Assembly: GCA_014607495.2 (NCBI GenBank)
Contig: CP053161.1
Span: 1,240,001 to 1,304,000 of the forward strand
Source of the DNA: Carposina sasakii
Lineage: Eukaryota; Arthropoda; Insecta; Lepidoptera; Carposinidae
Direction: 5' to 3'
Length of the DNA: 64,000 nt
Program-made: the position numbers and the translations under genes
Shown here: piece after piece, positions 1 through 10,996 of the stretch
How positions within the stretch are numbered: the first letter of the stretch is position 1
How the letters are laid out: every line of letters begins with the position of its first letter
Notes under the pieces: model-generated
Told to the model about the DNA's origin: nothing
The model's input: the letters and a program-made list of their open reading frames with translations, nothing else
Database searches by the model: none

Positions 1-402
1 TAGTATGTCAACGTGATTCTTTATTTGGAACCGAGGCACTCCACATTGTCAAGTTGTCGGAATCCACGTTTTATATCACTCGACGACACAGGCGCCATGG
101 CCATAAACCTTTTTGTGGGATTTTAGGCTTCGAAAAATGTCTTCGTGAATGATGAATTTTCCATATTCCATTCGCATAGCAACATTCAGAGTTCATGTGG
201 CCGATTTATTTGTGAATACACACTACAGTTATTTATATCTTTAGTATTATCTATAAAAACGGCCCAATAGCTACATGTATAGAAACGTTATTTATTATTT
301 CATTAACATTTTATCTAATTCTTATTTTTTAAACGCTTGAACATTAATTTTAATCTTTGGTATTTTTTTGGTTATAGAAGCAACATAAATACATCATCGT
401 TT
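1..402. other. AT-rich sequence, no feature seen
   Basis: I see no coding pattern and no repeat that I could match elsewhere in the window. The sequence is ordinary AT-rich intergenic DNA. Confidence 0.5.
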
Positions 403-520
403 TTAGGTTCCGTACAACAAAGGGTAAACTGGACCCTATTATTTCAGACTTCCCTGTCTGTCTGTCACCAGGCTGTATCTCATGAACCGCGATAGCTAAA
501 CTGTTGTTTTCACAATTTAA
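403..520 (+). repeat. GGTTCCGTAC-type interspersed repeat fragment
   Basis: The stretch begins with TAGGTTCCGTACAAC and carries CTGTCTGTCTGTCACC followed by a motif reading 'caggctgtatctcatgaacc'. I recognise this combination as a repeat found very widely in lepidopteran genomes. Only the first part is recognisable here. The class is unsettled to me and no borders are visible. Confidence 0.5.
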
Positions 521-764
521 TGTCCTTTTTTGCTCAATATCAATAACGGCAATAGATAAGCACTTGAAATATTCACAATATACTCATTACTCTCCTGTTA
601 TTTTATGTACAGAATTTCTATAAAATTTAAACTTAGCTAATACCCGAATGCCACATCTTTGTCAATGTGACTTTCGATAACCATTTTGCGCCGACTTTAT
701 AAAGAATGGGATAAGGATGAAATATGATGACTTTTTTTCACGTTAAAAGTAATTTTTGTTTCAT
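521..764. other. No feature seen
   Basis: AT-rich sequence between a repeat fragment and a Helitron. Nothing else could be supported. Confidence 0.45.
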
Positions 765-976
765 CACTACATATTATAAAACAAAGTCGATTGCCGCTCT
801 CTGTCCGTCCCTATGCATGCTTAGATCTTTCAAACTAGAAAACGGATTTTGATGCGGTTTTTTTATTAGATAGAGTGATTTACGAGGAAGGTTTATAATA
901 TATAACTAGAGACCCGCCCCGGCTTCGGACGGGAGTAATGCACTCTCACGCGGGCGAAGCCTTGGGCGGCCGCTAG
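765..976 (+). mobile_element. Short non-autonomous Helitron
   Basis: The element starts TCACTACATATTATAAAAC directly after an A at 764 and ends CCGCTAG directly before a T at 977. That fits the Helitron rule of insertion between A and T with 5'-TC and 3'-CTRR ends. GC-rich, hairpin-prone sequence lies just before the 3' end (about 905-970), as expected for a Helitron terminator. At 212 bp it has no Rep/helicase gene and would depend on one elsewhere. The 5' motif is familiar from lepidopteran Helitron families. Confidence 0.7.
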
Positions 977-984
977 TATAGAAT

Positions 985-1003
985 AAAGAAGTCGGTTAAA
1001 AAT
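985..1003 (+). repeat. Isolated terminal fragment, GAAGTCGGTTAAAAA type
   Basis: AAGAAGTCGGTTAAAAAT matches the right terminus of the TIR-like element at 40590-41488. It is only an end fragment, directly after a Helitron. Confidence 0.45.
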
Positions 1004-1394
1004 GAAAATGTCTGGTATGAAACAAAGTTATTTGAATCGCTCTATATGAGATTCAGCAGTGGTGGGCAGGCATTCGCTTTATTAACGTTTGAGCTCGCTT
1101 TTCAGATGTCAGTAGGAAAGCATTAATGTTCATAAAATGAAATAAGCTTTTTGTTTTTCGACCAAAAAAGTTTGTATTACCATTTGAAGAGGCAATTCTG
1201 TCAGTATTTTTAGGCTACCCATTTTATAAATACTATATATTATAAATATTTATAAACATTTTATAAATATTCTATCCTAATAATTTAAGGAAATGTATAC
1301 CTATGTATAGGTATTGATATTTTTATATAATCCAAATTTAGAATTGTTTCTTAGGGGAATGCCACCAGTGAATATTAAGTAAATAGTGAACTTT
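1004..1394. other. No feature seen
   Basis: AT-rich DNA with short local TATAAATATTTATAAA-type self-complementary stretches near 1225-1275. No coding pattern. Confidence 0.45.
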
Positions 1395-1615
1395 GTCCGC
1401 GTGGACTGCAGACAACAAACAAAAACTGGATAACAAAACCTCGAAATCATCCGGGATAAAATATTTTCCCGGGATAAAAAGTAGCCTATGTGTTAATCGA
1501 AGGTGTCAGCTAACTCCCTACCAAATTTTATTTAAAAAATATTCTATTCTTTCTATTCTACAAACATCCATCCATCCATACTTACAAACTTTCGCGTTTA
1601 TAATTATTAGTAGGA
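1395..1615 (-). mobile_element. Helitron-like element, minus strand
   Basis: Read on the minus strand, it starts TCCTACTAATAATTATAAAC after an A (position 1616), then shows a CGAAAGTTTG motif. Toward 1400 it has the paired 'tcccgggataaa' motif and the 'cgcgtggac' block typical of lepidopteran Helitron 3' regions. The expected CTAG end is not seen at 1395, so the 3' end is truncated or decayed. The same motifs occur at 55990-56215 and 59656-59879. Confidence 0.55.
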
Positions 1616-1801
1616 TCAATGTCAGGTACATGTTATGATGATGGAATGTAAGAAACTTTACAGTATATTTAATAAATCAGAATAACATTGTTATGTACTT
1701 ATACTGGTAGAAGGGCGAACTCGTGGGCGTAAATAAATTAAAACATGCTCGAATAATATGGAGACTATATTTGTATGGAATATTCCCTATTTGACGGCAT
1801 C

Positions 1802-1905
1802 TTAATACCAGTTCCATAGATGCAGGATCATAAAAGAGAACCCACAGCTACGTTTTGCTGAGCGGGGACAACTGTTGATGATTAGTGACGAGTTGCAAGC
1901 TCTCA
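1802..1905 (+). repeat. Interspersed repeat family D, partial copy
   Basis: It carries the family D landmarks in order: 'gatgcaggatcataaaagag', a 'cacagctacgtt' block, 'gcggggaca', and 'agtgacgagttgcaagct'. Better copies lie at 6450, 16752, 19362 and 26518. I do not know the class of this roughly 230-bp family; no TIRs or tRNA promoter are visible. Confidence 0.6.
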
Positions 1906-2515
1906 ATACTACTGCTATCTATTTTTAAAAGTATGATATCTGGATGTTATTGTTTCGCTTTTATGAAGTTTTTTTTAAGAAAACGCTTTATTTGTATTTT
2001 TTTAATTCCAGCAAATGAAGCTTCACTCCACTCTGTGGGTAAATGTTTCTTCAACACTCTTGTTCATAAAGTGGCACTTGCCGGTTTTAGATACCTACGT
2101 AATCTTACTTTTTACCCAAATCAACATATACATAATATGTTATATATATGTTGCGTATACATAATATGTTATATTGACAGTATGACAATTATTTTATAAC
2201 TGTGCAATACAACTTTTCATGTTTACTACTCGTATATTATAATATTTACACTTGTGCTGTAATGTAAATTATCATGAAAATTATTGCAATGCAAAAGGGC
2301 AATGAAAAGCCGATGCATTATGTCAAAAAATAGAAATGTTTAATTACGATTACGTTTTATGTTAAATTTAATATTAATCCGGATTAAAATAGTAAAAATT
2401 AAGTTTACTTTTTTCATATTGGCTATTCTACACCCCGTATAGTATTCAATGTTAAAGAAATGAAGTTTGTTATTCCAAGGTTCCTATTTTTTTATAAAAA
2501 AAATATCTAAACAAA
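1906..2515. other. No supported gene
   Basis: An open frame of 104 codons at 1885-2199 is low-complexity, begins inside repeat D and has no family resemblance. I treat it as chance. The rest is AT-rich. Confidence 0.5.
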
Positions 2516-2519
2516 GGTT

Positions 2520-2865
2520 TTTTGTACGCGGTTTCACGGGATTTATGATTCGACGGAAAAAACTGAAAGGGAGAGCAATGAAATCGCTTGCATATATCCG
2601 CTCGTACTTGTATAAAGTGATGTTTTCTGATAGATAAGTTATATTTTAATTCTGTGTTCTTGGTTTTACATGCAGATAAGCTAACACCCAATTTCTATAA
2701 CTGATCTTGAGAGATTTTTTGCATATCTCAGATTCAATCTTCAATTGTTTTCATACAAAATTTTAAATTAGGAATTAAAAAATCTGAGATTCTTTTTGAT
2801 CTCTCGTATTGAAATCGGCCGTAAGAACCTTGAGTCGGAATATGACTTTTTCATGGGCTAGTAAT
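2520..2865 (+). repeat. Interspersed repeat family K, interrupted by a MITE-like repeat
   Basis: The left part (2520-2692) and the right part (2827-2865) together match the uninterrupted copy at 18040-18215. Shared landmarks are the 'gattcgacggaaaaa' start, the 'gaaagggag' block, 'tgcatatatccg', and 'gtcggaatatgac' with 'ttcatgggct'. Between them sits family E (2693-2826). I do not recognise the class of family K. Confidence 0.55.
2693..2826. mobile_element. Palindromic MITE-like repeat E, copy 1
   Basis: The two halves are imperfect inverted copies: 'gagagattttttgcatatctcagattc' on the left answers a right half that reads 'gagatcaaaaagaatctcaga' on the other strand. Copies lie at 11815-11953 and 29755-29885. 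No coding capacity. Its position inside repeat K, with K sequence on both sides, supports insertion. Confidence 0.55.
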
Positions 2866-3139
2866 TATCGCACTCGGCCTTTAAACGCACTCGCCTCTGA
2901 CTCGCGCTTGTAACTAAATCTAGTGCGTAATTACTAATATAGCTCACTTGAATCCCAATGTACTATTTTTCTTAAGTACCTAACTATTGACACAATTTTA
3001 TTTCGATTGAGTGTTTACGTAGTAAAGCGGAAATTACTGAGTGTGACGCTTTGGTCCATTTCCTTAGCCTCGGGAAGTGTTGCAGATTTTCCTGTTCAAG
3101 TAAAAACAGACGCGATATCCTCACAATATTCGCCTTGTT
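2866..3139. other. No feature seen
   Basis: Contains a 'cgcactcgcctctgactcgcg' stretch that may belong to repeat K or another repeat, but I found no second copy of it. Confidence 0.4.
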
Positions 3140-3330
3140 TGAGGCTGGTGATTACTCAGAGTGGAATGGCACCACCACATGGTTTCCGGGAGGTGGGTTG
3201 CAGCTCCTCCCGTGTTGACGACATAGTCTGAAAATCACTGCCCTATGGCAGTAGCCTTGTGGCGTGCCCAGGGTAGACCTACGTCTAGCAATGGACTGCA
3301 ATTTTATTGGCTGATGTATGATTGCTTTAT
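3140..3330 (+). mobile_element. LINE 3' tail fragment (RTE-like, type T)
   Basis: The segment contains, in order, a 'tttccgggaggtggg' block, 'ccgtgttgacgacatagtc', 'atggcagtagccttgtggcg' and 'cctacgtctagcaatggac'. The same block recurs in the plus orientation at 14228-14351 and in the minus orientation at 20452, 22548 and 23328. Its end resembles the 3' end of the RTE reverse transcriptase copies at 35160-35222. I infer 5'-truncated LINE insertions. Confidence 0.65.
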
Positions 3331-3442
3331 TGGTCATTCTGTATAGGTATAAGTACTAACAGAGGTTAAAAGTAAATAAATGCCTTTTTTTACATTAATA
3401 TTTTATTAAATAGTTATATCTACAGATCTTCGATCGGTGAAA

Positions 3443-3511
3443 ATTCACACACTACACAACACATTAATCTAGTCCCACATTAAGATCTCTAAGGTCTTGT
3501 GTCGTGGGGAT
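3443..3511 (-). mobile_element. SINE-1 3' fragment, minus strand
   Basis: Its reverse complement matches the body of the SINE at 10997-11245: 'cccacgacacaagaccttag', a 'gatctta.tgtgggacta' block and 'aatgtgttgtg.agtgtgtg'. The tRNA-like head is missing. Confidence 0.7.
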
Positions 3512-4689
3512 GAAAATGGGGATTTCTTTGTTTTTATTTTTTTAACTTATGCAACTAAAACATTAAATGTAAATAAACAAGTATGCGGCAATTTGTTGTT
3601 CGTTATGTTGAACAACGCTTACAAACTTCGCGGCTGAATTTTTTTTTCATTAATATAATATATTTATTCGCGTTTACAATAGTGTTAATTACCTTTATCC
3701 ACAACTTTACAAATTAAATAAAATGAAAACGATTCGCCGTTAAAAAAGATAATAGAATCGAAATAACGAACAGTATAGGTATAAACTGTTGGTAAAGGTA
3801 CACTCATCCACAACTCTAGGTATAGCAATGGGTGGATTTTTAGTTAATTTTAAACGATGCAGATTGTTCGATGCAGGCTGTACGCAATAAATACAATGTT
3901 TCCTGGCGTCCGCCCACGTTGCACCTTTAAACGCGCCCCTTGATCGAATTACTACGATAATACAATTTCGCCGGCGCATAGCGTCCTATCGTGATGTCGT
4001 TTACAACGATTTTTGTTTAGATAAAAAATGTATAAGAAGTTGTCTGTTATAAATTGCGAGGTAATTTTTAGGTATCTCATATGTAAAGTCCGATTTTTCA
4101 ACGACCAGCCATTTGCTGTCACTAAACAAGTTTTAGGGGATGACGACATCATTACTTATTCTTCAGACAGGCATCTGATAATGTGATGTATCTTAGCTGA
4201 TTGGAAAAATCGGCCTAAATGTAATTAGGTTAATTAAAGGAAATGCGGATTTTGGAGTTCATGGTAACCGCACTGGTAACAGTAGAGTTTTGCATATTTT
4301 GTTATCGTTGCCCTTCCTCAATATAAGATATAACGTTTCACCATGTAACGATAGTAAAATGGCTGCGAAAAAATACACACGCATTTTCACTTAAGATAAG
4401 CGTCGGGGCGCCCCTATTTCACAAGATTAAGTCAACCGTCTAGCAATCTGCCTTTGTTTTAATCCTCACCGGATTTTGAGATAAATCGACCGCAACCTCG
4501 AAGAATCTTTCGCTGTAGTCGAGAAATCCTTTAGTATCCATGCTGGTGGTTCCCATAAAAAAAGTATCGGTACGTCTTATATGCTGGACGTAGGTATATC
4601 GCTAGGAGAGTAAGTTTGTGCATTCCAACTTATATTATAAATTTGTTCCTCTTTCTTCATGCTTTACCTAGGTTTTTACTTAACTACAT
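3512..4689. other. No supported feature
   Basis: About 1.2 kb of AT-rich sequence. Two overlapping minus-strand open frames (3740-3979, 3952-4152) show no recognisable domain and have strongly AT-driven composition. I find no repeat copy elsewhere in the window. Confidence 0.45.
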
Positions 4690-4840
4690 ATACATATATA
4701 CATATAATCACGCCTCTTTCTCTTACGGGGTAGGCAGAGCACCAAGGGCCGATAGAACCACATGGTGCCACTTCTGACCAATTTTGAGGGTATAGTTGAG
4801 ATGTACAAGTTCGGTTACTTAGCTAATCTTCTTAAAATAT
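4690..4840 (+). repeat. Interspersed repeat family C
   Basis: It begins in a run of 'catacatata' repeats, then 'aatcacgcctctttctctta', 'cggggtaggcagagcaccaa', 'catggtgccacttctgacca' and 'gggtatagttgagatgtaca'. Matching copies are at 39262-39480 (plus) and 18778-18898 (minus). Class unknown. Confidence 0.65.
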
Positions 4841-6125
4841 ATACATATAGCTAGGAGTATGGAGAAGAACATAATCTACATTCTGTAGTCCATGCGGAAA
4901 GTAGCTTCGGCTGGTAAGTAATAAATAAATTGAGTTTCACGATCGACAAAAATATTCAACTACTACAGCCAGCGCTCATAAGTCTTTTAATAGATTTAAG
5001 AAGGAATCCGAAACATTTAAGACTGACAAGATTATCAGAAATAAGTTACTTAGCTCCCTTTTTACCGCAGATGGGATTTTATACCCGTAAAAGATATACC
5101 TGATAGCCTTTTGTATAGTAGATTCGTGTCAAGCAACAATTTCACTGTATATTCCATGTTCAAAATCCGAGAGCTGTATACATAAATCCAGGCCCTAATG
5201 ACCTGGCAGCTTCACGCCGCAAACTAAATGTTCTGTCGAATGGCGAATTAGATACTATAGGTCTGTATGTTCAATATTTAGACTGTTTAGAAGAATGAGC
5301 GCTAGCATTATGAGCTTATGTGCGCTAGCTATGGGCTGTAAACAATTATATGATAGTATATCATAGAACATAACAGCAGTAATCGAGCATATGTATTTAT
5401 TTATGTATGAAATTATAGAGAGTTTCTAAAACCTTAGAGCACATAGTCAACAGATTATGTCTAAACTTATCTAAAGGAAAAAATAAGCTTTATATTTTTG
5501 CATAGATAAGAAGATAACCACCAATGCGTGCTATTCTCACTTATTCAAAGTTAAACTAAGATTCTAGTGAAGTTTTAACTGCAATTTATAGTTTAAAAGA
5601 CGAGGTGGGCAAGTCATTAAGAACTATTCTGTACTGCAAAAACTTGCTTGTCGACCTGCCAGCAGTATTGCATAAGTACACTGGTCTTAAATTACTCACC
5701 ACATACATACATACATTCATAAGTTATCATAAAGTCAAAAAATGCAGGTGACATTGAAAAATATTTCTCGAAATTTCTGGGAGAAAGTTTACACCGACGA
5801 TATTCTGAGCGTCCGCTATATAATCAAAATATTAAAGTGAGGTTGGCACTATAGTAAAACATTAATTATGCGTAAAAGTAGTTACCTTGCAGACTAATCT
5901 GAAACTTAAACTGTCAGAACTTTTGATATTTTTATTGTCAACAAAATGAGTTTCTGTCGTATACACTTTAATTGGGACTTAAAAGTTACTAAGTTGAATT
6001 TTAACTTTACATTTTGAAGATGAAAAGAGTCAAATAAAACAGATTTAATAAAACTTATCATAATTTATTAAAATTATGAAATCGGAAAATTTTATGTGAA
6101 AGACTAAGCTTGTTTTTATAAAAAC
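4841..6125. other. No supported feature
   Basis: AT-rich single-copy-looking sequence with a 'catacatacatacattcata' simple tract near 5702. No coding pattern. Confidence 0.45.
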
Positions 6126-6129
6126 GTTA

Positions 6130-6215
6130 CAGGGTGTGAGTGACAGCCAGGAAAATATTGATATGGTGTCTTCAGACCATAATTCTAAAAGCGGTACAAA
6201 ATTATAAAATACTCG
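6130..6215 (+). repeat. Repeat family G fragment (CAGGGTGTGAG start)
   Basis: Starts TA|CAGGGTGTGAGTGACAGCC and continues 'aatattgatatggtgtcttc' and 'agaccataattct'. A longer copy is at 10570-10690 and a decayed one at 48481. The TA plus CAGGGT start resembles the mariner-like MITE families A and B here, but I could not place a right terminus. Confidence 0.5.
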
Positions 6216-6242
6216 TATTAATAAGAAAATGAAAAACAAAAT

Positions 6243-6360
6243 TCACCCGAGTGAGATTTAAACTCACGACCACTCGCATTCCGTGCATCCCTCTACCAAC
6301 TGAGCTATCGGGTCACTTAAATCGGATGACGAATTTTACCATTTCTTTTAAATTACGTTC
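6243..6360 (-). mobile_element. tRNA-like repeat, single arm (family 1)
   Basis: On the minus strand, 6314 down to 6243 reads as a tRNA-like unit. It has GACCCGA and TCGGGTG acceptor arms (6 of 7 pairs), a D arm GCTC...GAGG, and T arm GTGAG-TTTAAAT-CTCAC. The anticodon stem does not pair, so this is not a functional tRNA. A T-run lies just past its 3' end. The flank at 6315-6360 ('gacgaattttaccatttctt') equals the internal unit of the palindrome at 45123-45413, so this is a one-armed relative of it. Confidence 0.65.
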
Positions 6361-6449
6361 TTACTATATCATAATAATAATAGGTACAATTGCAATCCTG
6401 TGCCATCAAAATAATAATATTTACATAATCTACCTATTTTTTTACATAC

Positions 6450-6630
6450 ATACATAATGACATGGAAATATGGTAGCCAGAACTGCAGGTTCATAAGGGA
6501 GGTTTCATAGCAACGTTTCGCATAGCGAGGACAGATGTTAATGATCAGTGACAAGTTGCTAGCTTATCCCCTGAGTGAATGCCCGAGTTCCTTTGTCGAC
6601 TCTTACAATATGCACGGAAGGAAATCGTGA
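6450..6630 (+). repeat. Interspersed repeat family D
   Basis: A long copy: 'tagccagaactgcaggttca', a 'cgcatagcgaggacagatg' block, 'aatgatcagtgacaagttgc', 'gcccgagttcctttgtcgac' and 'tgcacggaagg'. It is preceded by a 'tacatacatacataatgaca' tract. Class unknown. Confidence 0.7.
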
Positions 6631-7534
6631 AATATTATATAATTTAAATCCATCCATCATTTTTCTTCATAATATTTGTTGTCAATTCAATGAAACACTA
6701 TAAAACGTTTCTATCTGAAAAAAAAATGGTTTTCGCCGGAAGTTACTTTTATAAGTCCAAACAAGAACAAAATGCCGTGCATTGAAAAAATCTAGTGGAA
6801 ATATTTATGATGGGACTTCGAACAAACGAAGTTCATAACGGCATAAAAATGATATACTTAACAAACTCATAAAAAGTTGAATAAGCTAGTTGTAGAAACT
6901 TAACCTCATATTCATTATGAGTAAGTATTTAATAACTTACATGAATCAATAACTTAATTACCCTTAGTAAATACTCGTTTATATTCGTTGCAAGAGAAAC
7001 TTAAGCTATTTCAAAGCCGACTATGAATTTGCATATTTTGCATACTTTTGTTTCATCAACTAGTTTCAACAAAGAGGTAAGTATCTCCACACAAATTAGC
7101 ATTTACTTAAGACAATGACCCAAGTACAAGCCGTAATATAAGTGCAGAGCCGTTAAGTACATAAAAGTACTGCTCTAAATTGCATGTAGGTACTAAATAT
7201 ACGTTTATCGACTATTCTAAAATAGTTTTCGTGAACTTGTCAGGTTCTTAGATTCTCGCCTTATTATGTAGGTGCGTTATACTAAGTCAAACTCTAATTC
7301 CTCCCAAAACTTAAAAAAATATTCTTTATGAAGACAAAGCACTGTCTGTCACCTACTTAAAAAACTCTGGCTACAAGGGAAAATATACTCTCAAAAGTGA
7401 ATTACAGAGGTATTCAAAAAATCCTCAAAAAGAAACAAGATACATCCATCTCAAAAAAGAAAAAACTATGTTTCTTTTTTACCAAATAATGGATAATTTG
7501 ACTGATGAGTCACTAAGTACGAGTATGCGGTATA
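6631..7534. other. No supported feature
   Basis: AT-rich DNA with no coding pattern and no repeat I can match within the window. Confidence 0.45.
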
Positions 7535-7793
7535 CAGGGTGTAACAAAAGGGGTATGTTAAGCGAAAAGCTATGTATATAGCCCACTACAAGGAACCTAC
7601 CCACAAAATTTCAGACTCGAAATCACATATTTATTTTTCCAGATAGTATGGAGAATTCCTAAACAACTCAGAAATGTTCATACAATCTTGAAAATAAACA
7701 TGTGATTTCGAGTCTCCAATTTTGGAAATAGGTTTTCTAAAGTGGGCTATTTACATAGCTTTTCGCTTAACATACACTTTCTGTTACACCCTG
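7535..7793 (+). mobile_element. Palindromic mariner-like MITE, family B, full copy
   Basis: It starts TA|CAGGGTGTAACAAAAGG and ends GTTACACCCTG|TA, so TA flanks both ends as in Tc1/mariner insertions. The two halves are long imperfect inverted repeats: 'gttaagcgaaaagctatgta' on the left answers 'tacatagcttttcgcttaac' on the right, and 'cagactcgaaatcaca' answers 'gtgatttcgagtct'. The 259-bp element has no ORF and needs a transposase in trans. Further copies: 8905, 14632, 17069, 37283, 37718, 60903. Confidence 0.8.
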
Positions 7794-8265
7794 TATACAG
7801 GTTAGAAAACCTTTATAAAAAAGCCTGTTCGATCATAATTTGTTACTTAGATATACGTAGGTAAAGTTTACCCAACTTCAGTTCGTAAGAAATATCAAGC
7901 ATAATAAATAATTGCGCAAAAGTTTCATCTCAAAATTTATTACCTAAATTACCGAATCTAAAAATATACCCGCATAAAAATGAAGTGTTGCCAAAAAAGG
8001 CGGTCACAATTTTCCCCACTTTCAAAATGCATCTCCGTCCTCTAATTTCACACTTCCAGACAGGTTTTTAATCCATTTATCACACAAATTAAATTCCAAA
8101 ATTGTATGGAGGGAGTAACGTGCCTCTAGTCACGGACTGCTCGACTGGCGGCAAGCCAAGAAAGTGTGTGTCATGGAACTAATATACAGCACAATAAATA
8201 CACTATATTGTGAACTGGTGGGGGACGGGTCCGATTTTTGCGACCTATTTTGTTGTTCCTGTGCA
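7794..8265. other. Mostly unique DNA; 7694-7923 is the source of a nearby duplication
   Basis: No gene. The 3' half of MITE B1 plus its right flank, up to about 7923, reappears at 8904-9101. The remainder has no match in the window. Confidence 0.5.
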
Positions 8266-8332
8266 GAACTTTATTAGAATACATCAGCTGCATCTCTGTG
8301 AGTCAGTCAAGGAATTTAGGGGAGTCCTCCCG
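8266..8332 (-). repeat. Family D terminal fragment, minus strand
   Basis: 'tttattagaatacatcagct' followed by 'gcatctctgtgagtcagtca' matches the end of family D copies at 16770 and 17890. Confidence 0.55.
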
Positions 8333-8833
8333 GCAAAGTAGTAGAATTTTTTTTACATCTTGCCCTAAACATGGTTACAGAATCTAAAGATAAGTTTGAA
8401 GCAACATGATTAATGAGCGAATGAATAGCGAATAATAACAAAAGGGCGGATGTTATTGCCAAGGACAGTCAGGACATAAGTGAACATAAACTTGATCAAG
8501 AACAATGAAATTTTCGTCAAACTATAAAACTTATGTATCATATCTTCTCTAATGGGACAAGAATGTATTAATGTGGATATTGAAATAATTAACATAGCGA
8601 GGTTACTACCAGTACTTACAATCATTTAAATTTGAATCGTGCACTGCACATTCATCATAGAATTCAGCGATATTTTATGAGGTAACAGCGCGGCGTACGA
8701 TTTGCTCTAGAATTCGAAATCACTGCATTTCAATTTGGAAACTAGATTTCTTAGATTAATGATTGGTCTTCGCTCCGAATCATTATTCTAAGCTAGATTT
8801 GTTTTCGAGCTATCTATAAAAGAAATGACTGAC

Positions 8834-9171
8834 TCCGAGTATGTCAAATAATTTTAAGGAAAAAAATATATATTACAGATTACATCTAAAACAGAATAAA
8901 TACAAACATGTGATTTCGAGTCTCCAATTTTGGAAATAGGTTTTCTATAGTGGGTTATTTACATAGCTTTTCGCTTAACATACACTTTCTGTTACACCCT
9001 GTATACAGGTTAGAAAACCTTTATAAAAAAAACCTGTTCGATCATAATTTGTTACTTAGATATACGTACGTCAAGCATAATAAATAATTGCGCAAAAGTT
9101 TCCGAGTATGTCAAATAATTTTAAGAAAAAAAATATATATTACAGATTACATCTAAAACAGAATAAATACA
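8834..9171. repeat. Copy-paste segmental duplication flanked by 70-bp direct repeats
   Basis: A 70-bp sequence at 8834-8904 ('tccgagtatgtcaaataatt' to 'cagaataaatac') recurs at 9101-9171. Between the two lies a copy of 7694-7923, that is the right half of MITE B1 with its flank, carrying a deletion of about 34 bp. The borders have only 1-3 bases of microhomology. This looks like template-switch or gap-repair copying rather than transposition. Confidence 0.75.
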
Positions 9172-10569
9172 GATGCTGGTATTAGTCATCCCTGTATAGG
9201 GTATGCGAGTAGGTAAATAAAACTATCACTAAACACCACCAAAAGCTCACCATAATATAACACCATCATTCATTATCATGCCCATCTCATGAAAAATACG
9301 CCTGGTAATGACATCCGTGCCCAAAAACCCCGTGATAAGGAATGAGCATATCACAAAGACATATCGACGCAATATCCCACTCAGTAAGTGCCCCCAAAAT
9401 AAATCACCACAGTCAAATGAACTCGGGACAAATATGAGTGTGATATAACATCGGGCGATTTCATTTTGTACCCGAGAATTCGTGTAATAAGTCACAAAAT
9501 TTTATTACCTCCTTTCTTATTCGTCGTGTTGTGTTATGGCGGATTTTGTAGATGTGCTATTAGAAAATATCCATGTGTAGTCGCGATACTGTGCTGTGCA
9601 TATACGTTAATTTTAAAAATTATTTTTTTCATGGTCGGATTTTTCCAATGAAAATCTCTTAATGAAGTGTTAGAGAAAGACATTATCAACTTACTTTATC
9701 CTTTAGATAAGCTATCAGACCATTTGAATAATCACCCAATAAATCAATGTAGGAAGTAAGTTTATATTCTACCTTTAGTGAAATATACTGTATTTAAATA
9801 AAATATTTTCATTAAAAATATTTTTTGTTATTCTAAAGTACTTTTTTATCACTCTTGAAGTAAAATCGACCATGCAGTTCATATAAAGTAAAAAAAATGT
9901 TAAAATTTCTGCCCTTTGAATTCCATAATTATTGCTCTACAAAAGCAAAATTTCCAACAACTTTTTATAGTGCGACAGTATTGTATATATCTGTAATCTA
10001 AGGTTTAAAAAAAGCTAGAATTATTGAAAAAAAACTTTATAAAGTCTTCCATGGGCAAAACAAAAATTTTGTAGTGTGTATATCACAAATAAAAATTAAA
10101 CTTTGTTTAGAATCAACTCATTCATTTCAGTAATGATATTAAAATGGACATCTTCCTAATTGACCCGTTATGCCAAGATAGACAGTTGTCCGGAAACCGG
10201 TCCTTACTCCTTACTATTAAGGGGATAGAATCTGAACGATCTCGTAACAGCGAAGCTTAGTAAAGGTATGTGAGTAGGTTGAGCTTTTAGGAGGAATAGC
10301 TCATTTTTCTTAAATACAAGGTAAGTGAATATCTGAGACTTCTTTATGAAGGACATAAAAAATAAACAAAGGAATAAAACCACATTTCTGGCATCTGGGT
10401 TAAAAAAAATTAAGCTCCTACTGACTGACTGCGTTATGTTTTTCTTTGTATATATACTAGTTAAACAAAAAGTTGAAATATAAATTTAATGTATTCTTCA
10501 TTTGTTCAGATAAAATAGTGTCGCCATTGATATGGACGGCTACCTTTGTAAGCTGCAGATTTACCTATA
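9172..10569. other. No supported feature
   Basis: AT-rich. The overlapping open frames at 9247-9495 (minus) and 9466-9651 (plus) are short, hydrophobic by composition and have no recognisable motif. A 'ttagagaaagacattatcaa' stretch near 9670 weakly resembles one at 31390 and may be an old repeat. Confidence 0.45.
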
Positions 10570-10690
10570 CAGGGTATAAGTGACAGCCAGGCAAATATTG
10601 ATATGGTGATATCAGACCATAATTCTGAGGCGAAAACCACTGAAAATTTTCCGACTTTTTTTTTCAATTATTCACAAAAAAATGTGTAGT
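10570..10690 (+). repeat. Repeat family G, longer copy
   Basis: Starts TA|CAGGGTATAAGTGACAGCC, then 'aaatattgatatggtgatat', 'cagaccataattctgaggcg' and a T-run with 'attcacaaaaaaatgtgtag'. It matches 6130-6215 and 48481-48590. The right end is not defined. Confidence 0.5.
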
Positions 10691-10996
10691 CCGTTTAAGT
10701 TGGCCTTAGATAATGACTAAAAACAAAATTTTTACCTTAGGACGATTTTTAAAAATAGTTGCCATCAAAATATTTCCTTATATTTTTGGATACATACATA
10801 TATAAACCGGAAGCTATCGCCTTAATACTGGAGCGGAAACTGCCGAGTTGCCATCTTCAGAGCGAGACGCCGCGGTAATTGCAATAGCTTGCTTTAATTG
10901 GTTTGGGTCTGAAGCTATGGCTAACGTTTGGCACAAAGAAAGTTTATTATTGATATTTTCCCGGTTGTTTTATGATATATATATATATTGTTTTTT
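10691..10996. other. Intergenic; partial repeat near 10870
   Basis: 'gtaattgcaatagcttgctt' at about 10874 resembles 'gaaattgcagtagcttgctc' at about 12125, so both may be remnants of one repeat. An (AT)n tract lies at 10975-10988. Confidence 0.4.

Noticed and set aside
1885..2199. 104-codon open frame
   Set aside because: Begins in an interspersed repeat, no motif, AT-driven composition.
3740..4152. Two overlapping minus-strand frames as exons
   Set aside because: No consistent splice sites or protein-like motifs.
9247..9651. Overlapping opposite-strand frames of 82 and 61 codons, membrane-like
   Set aside because: Hydrophobic residues follow from T-rich codons; no signal, partner exon or homology that I can recognise.
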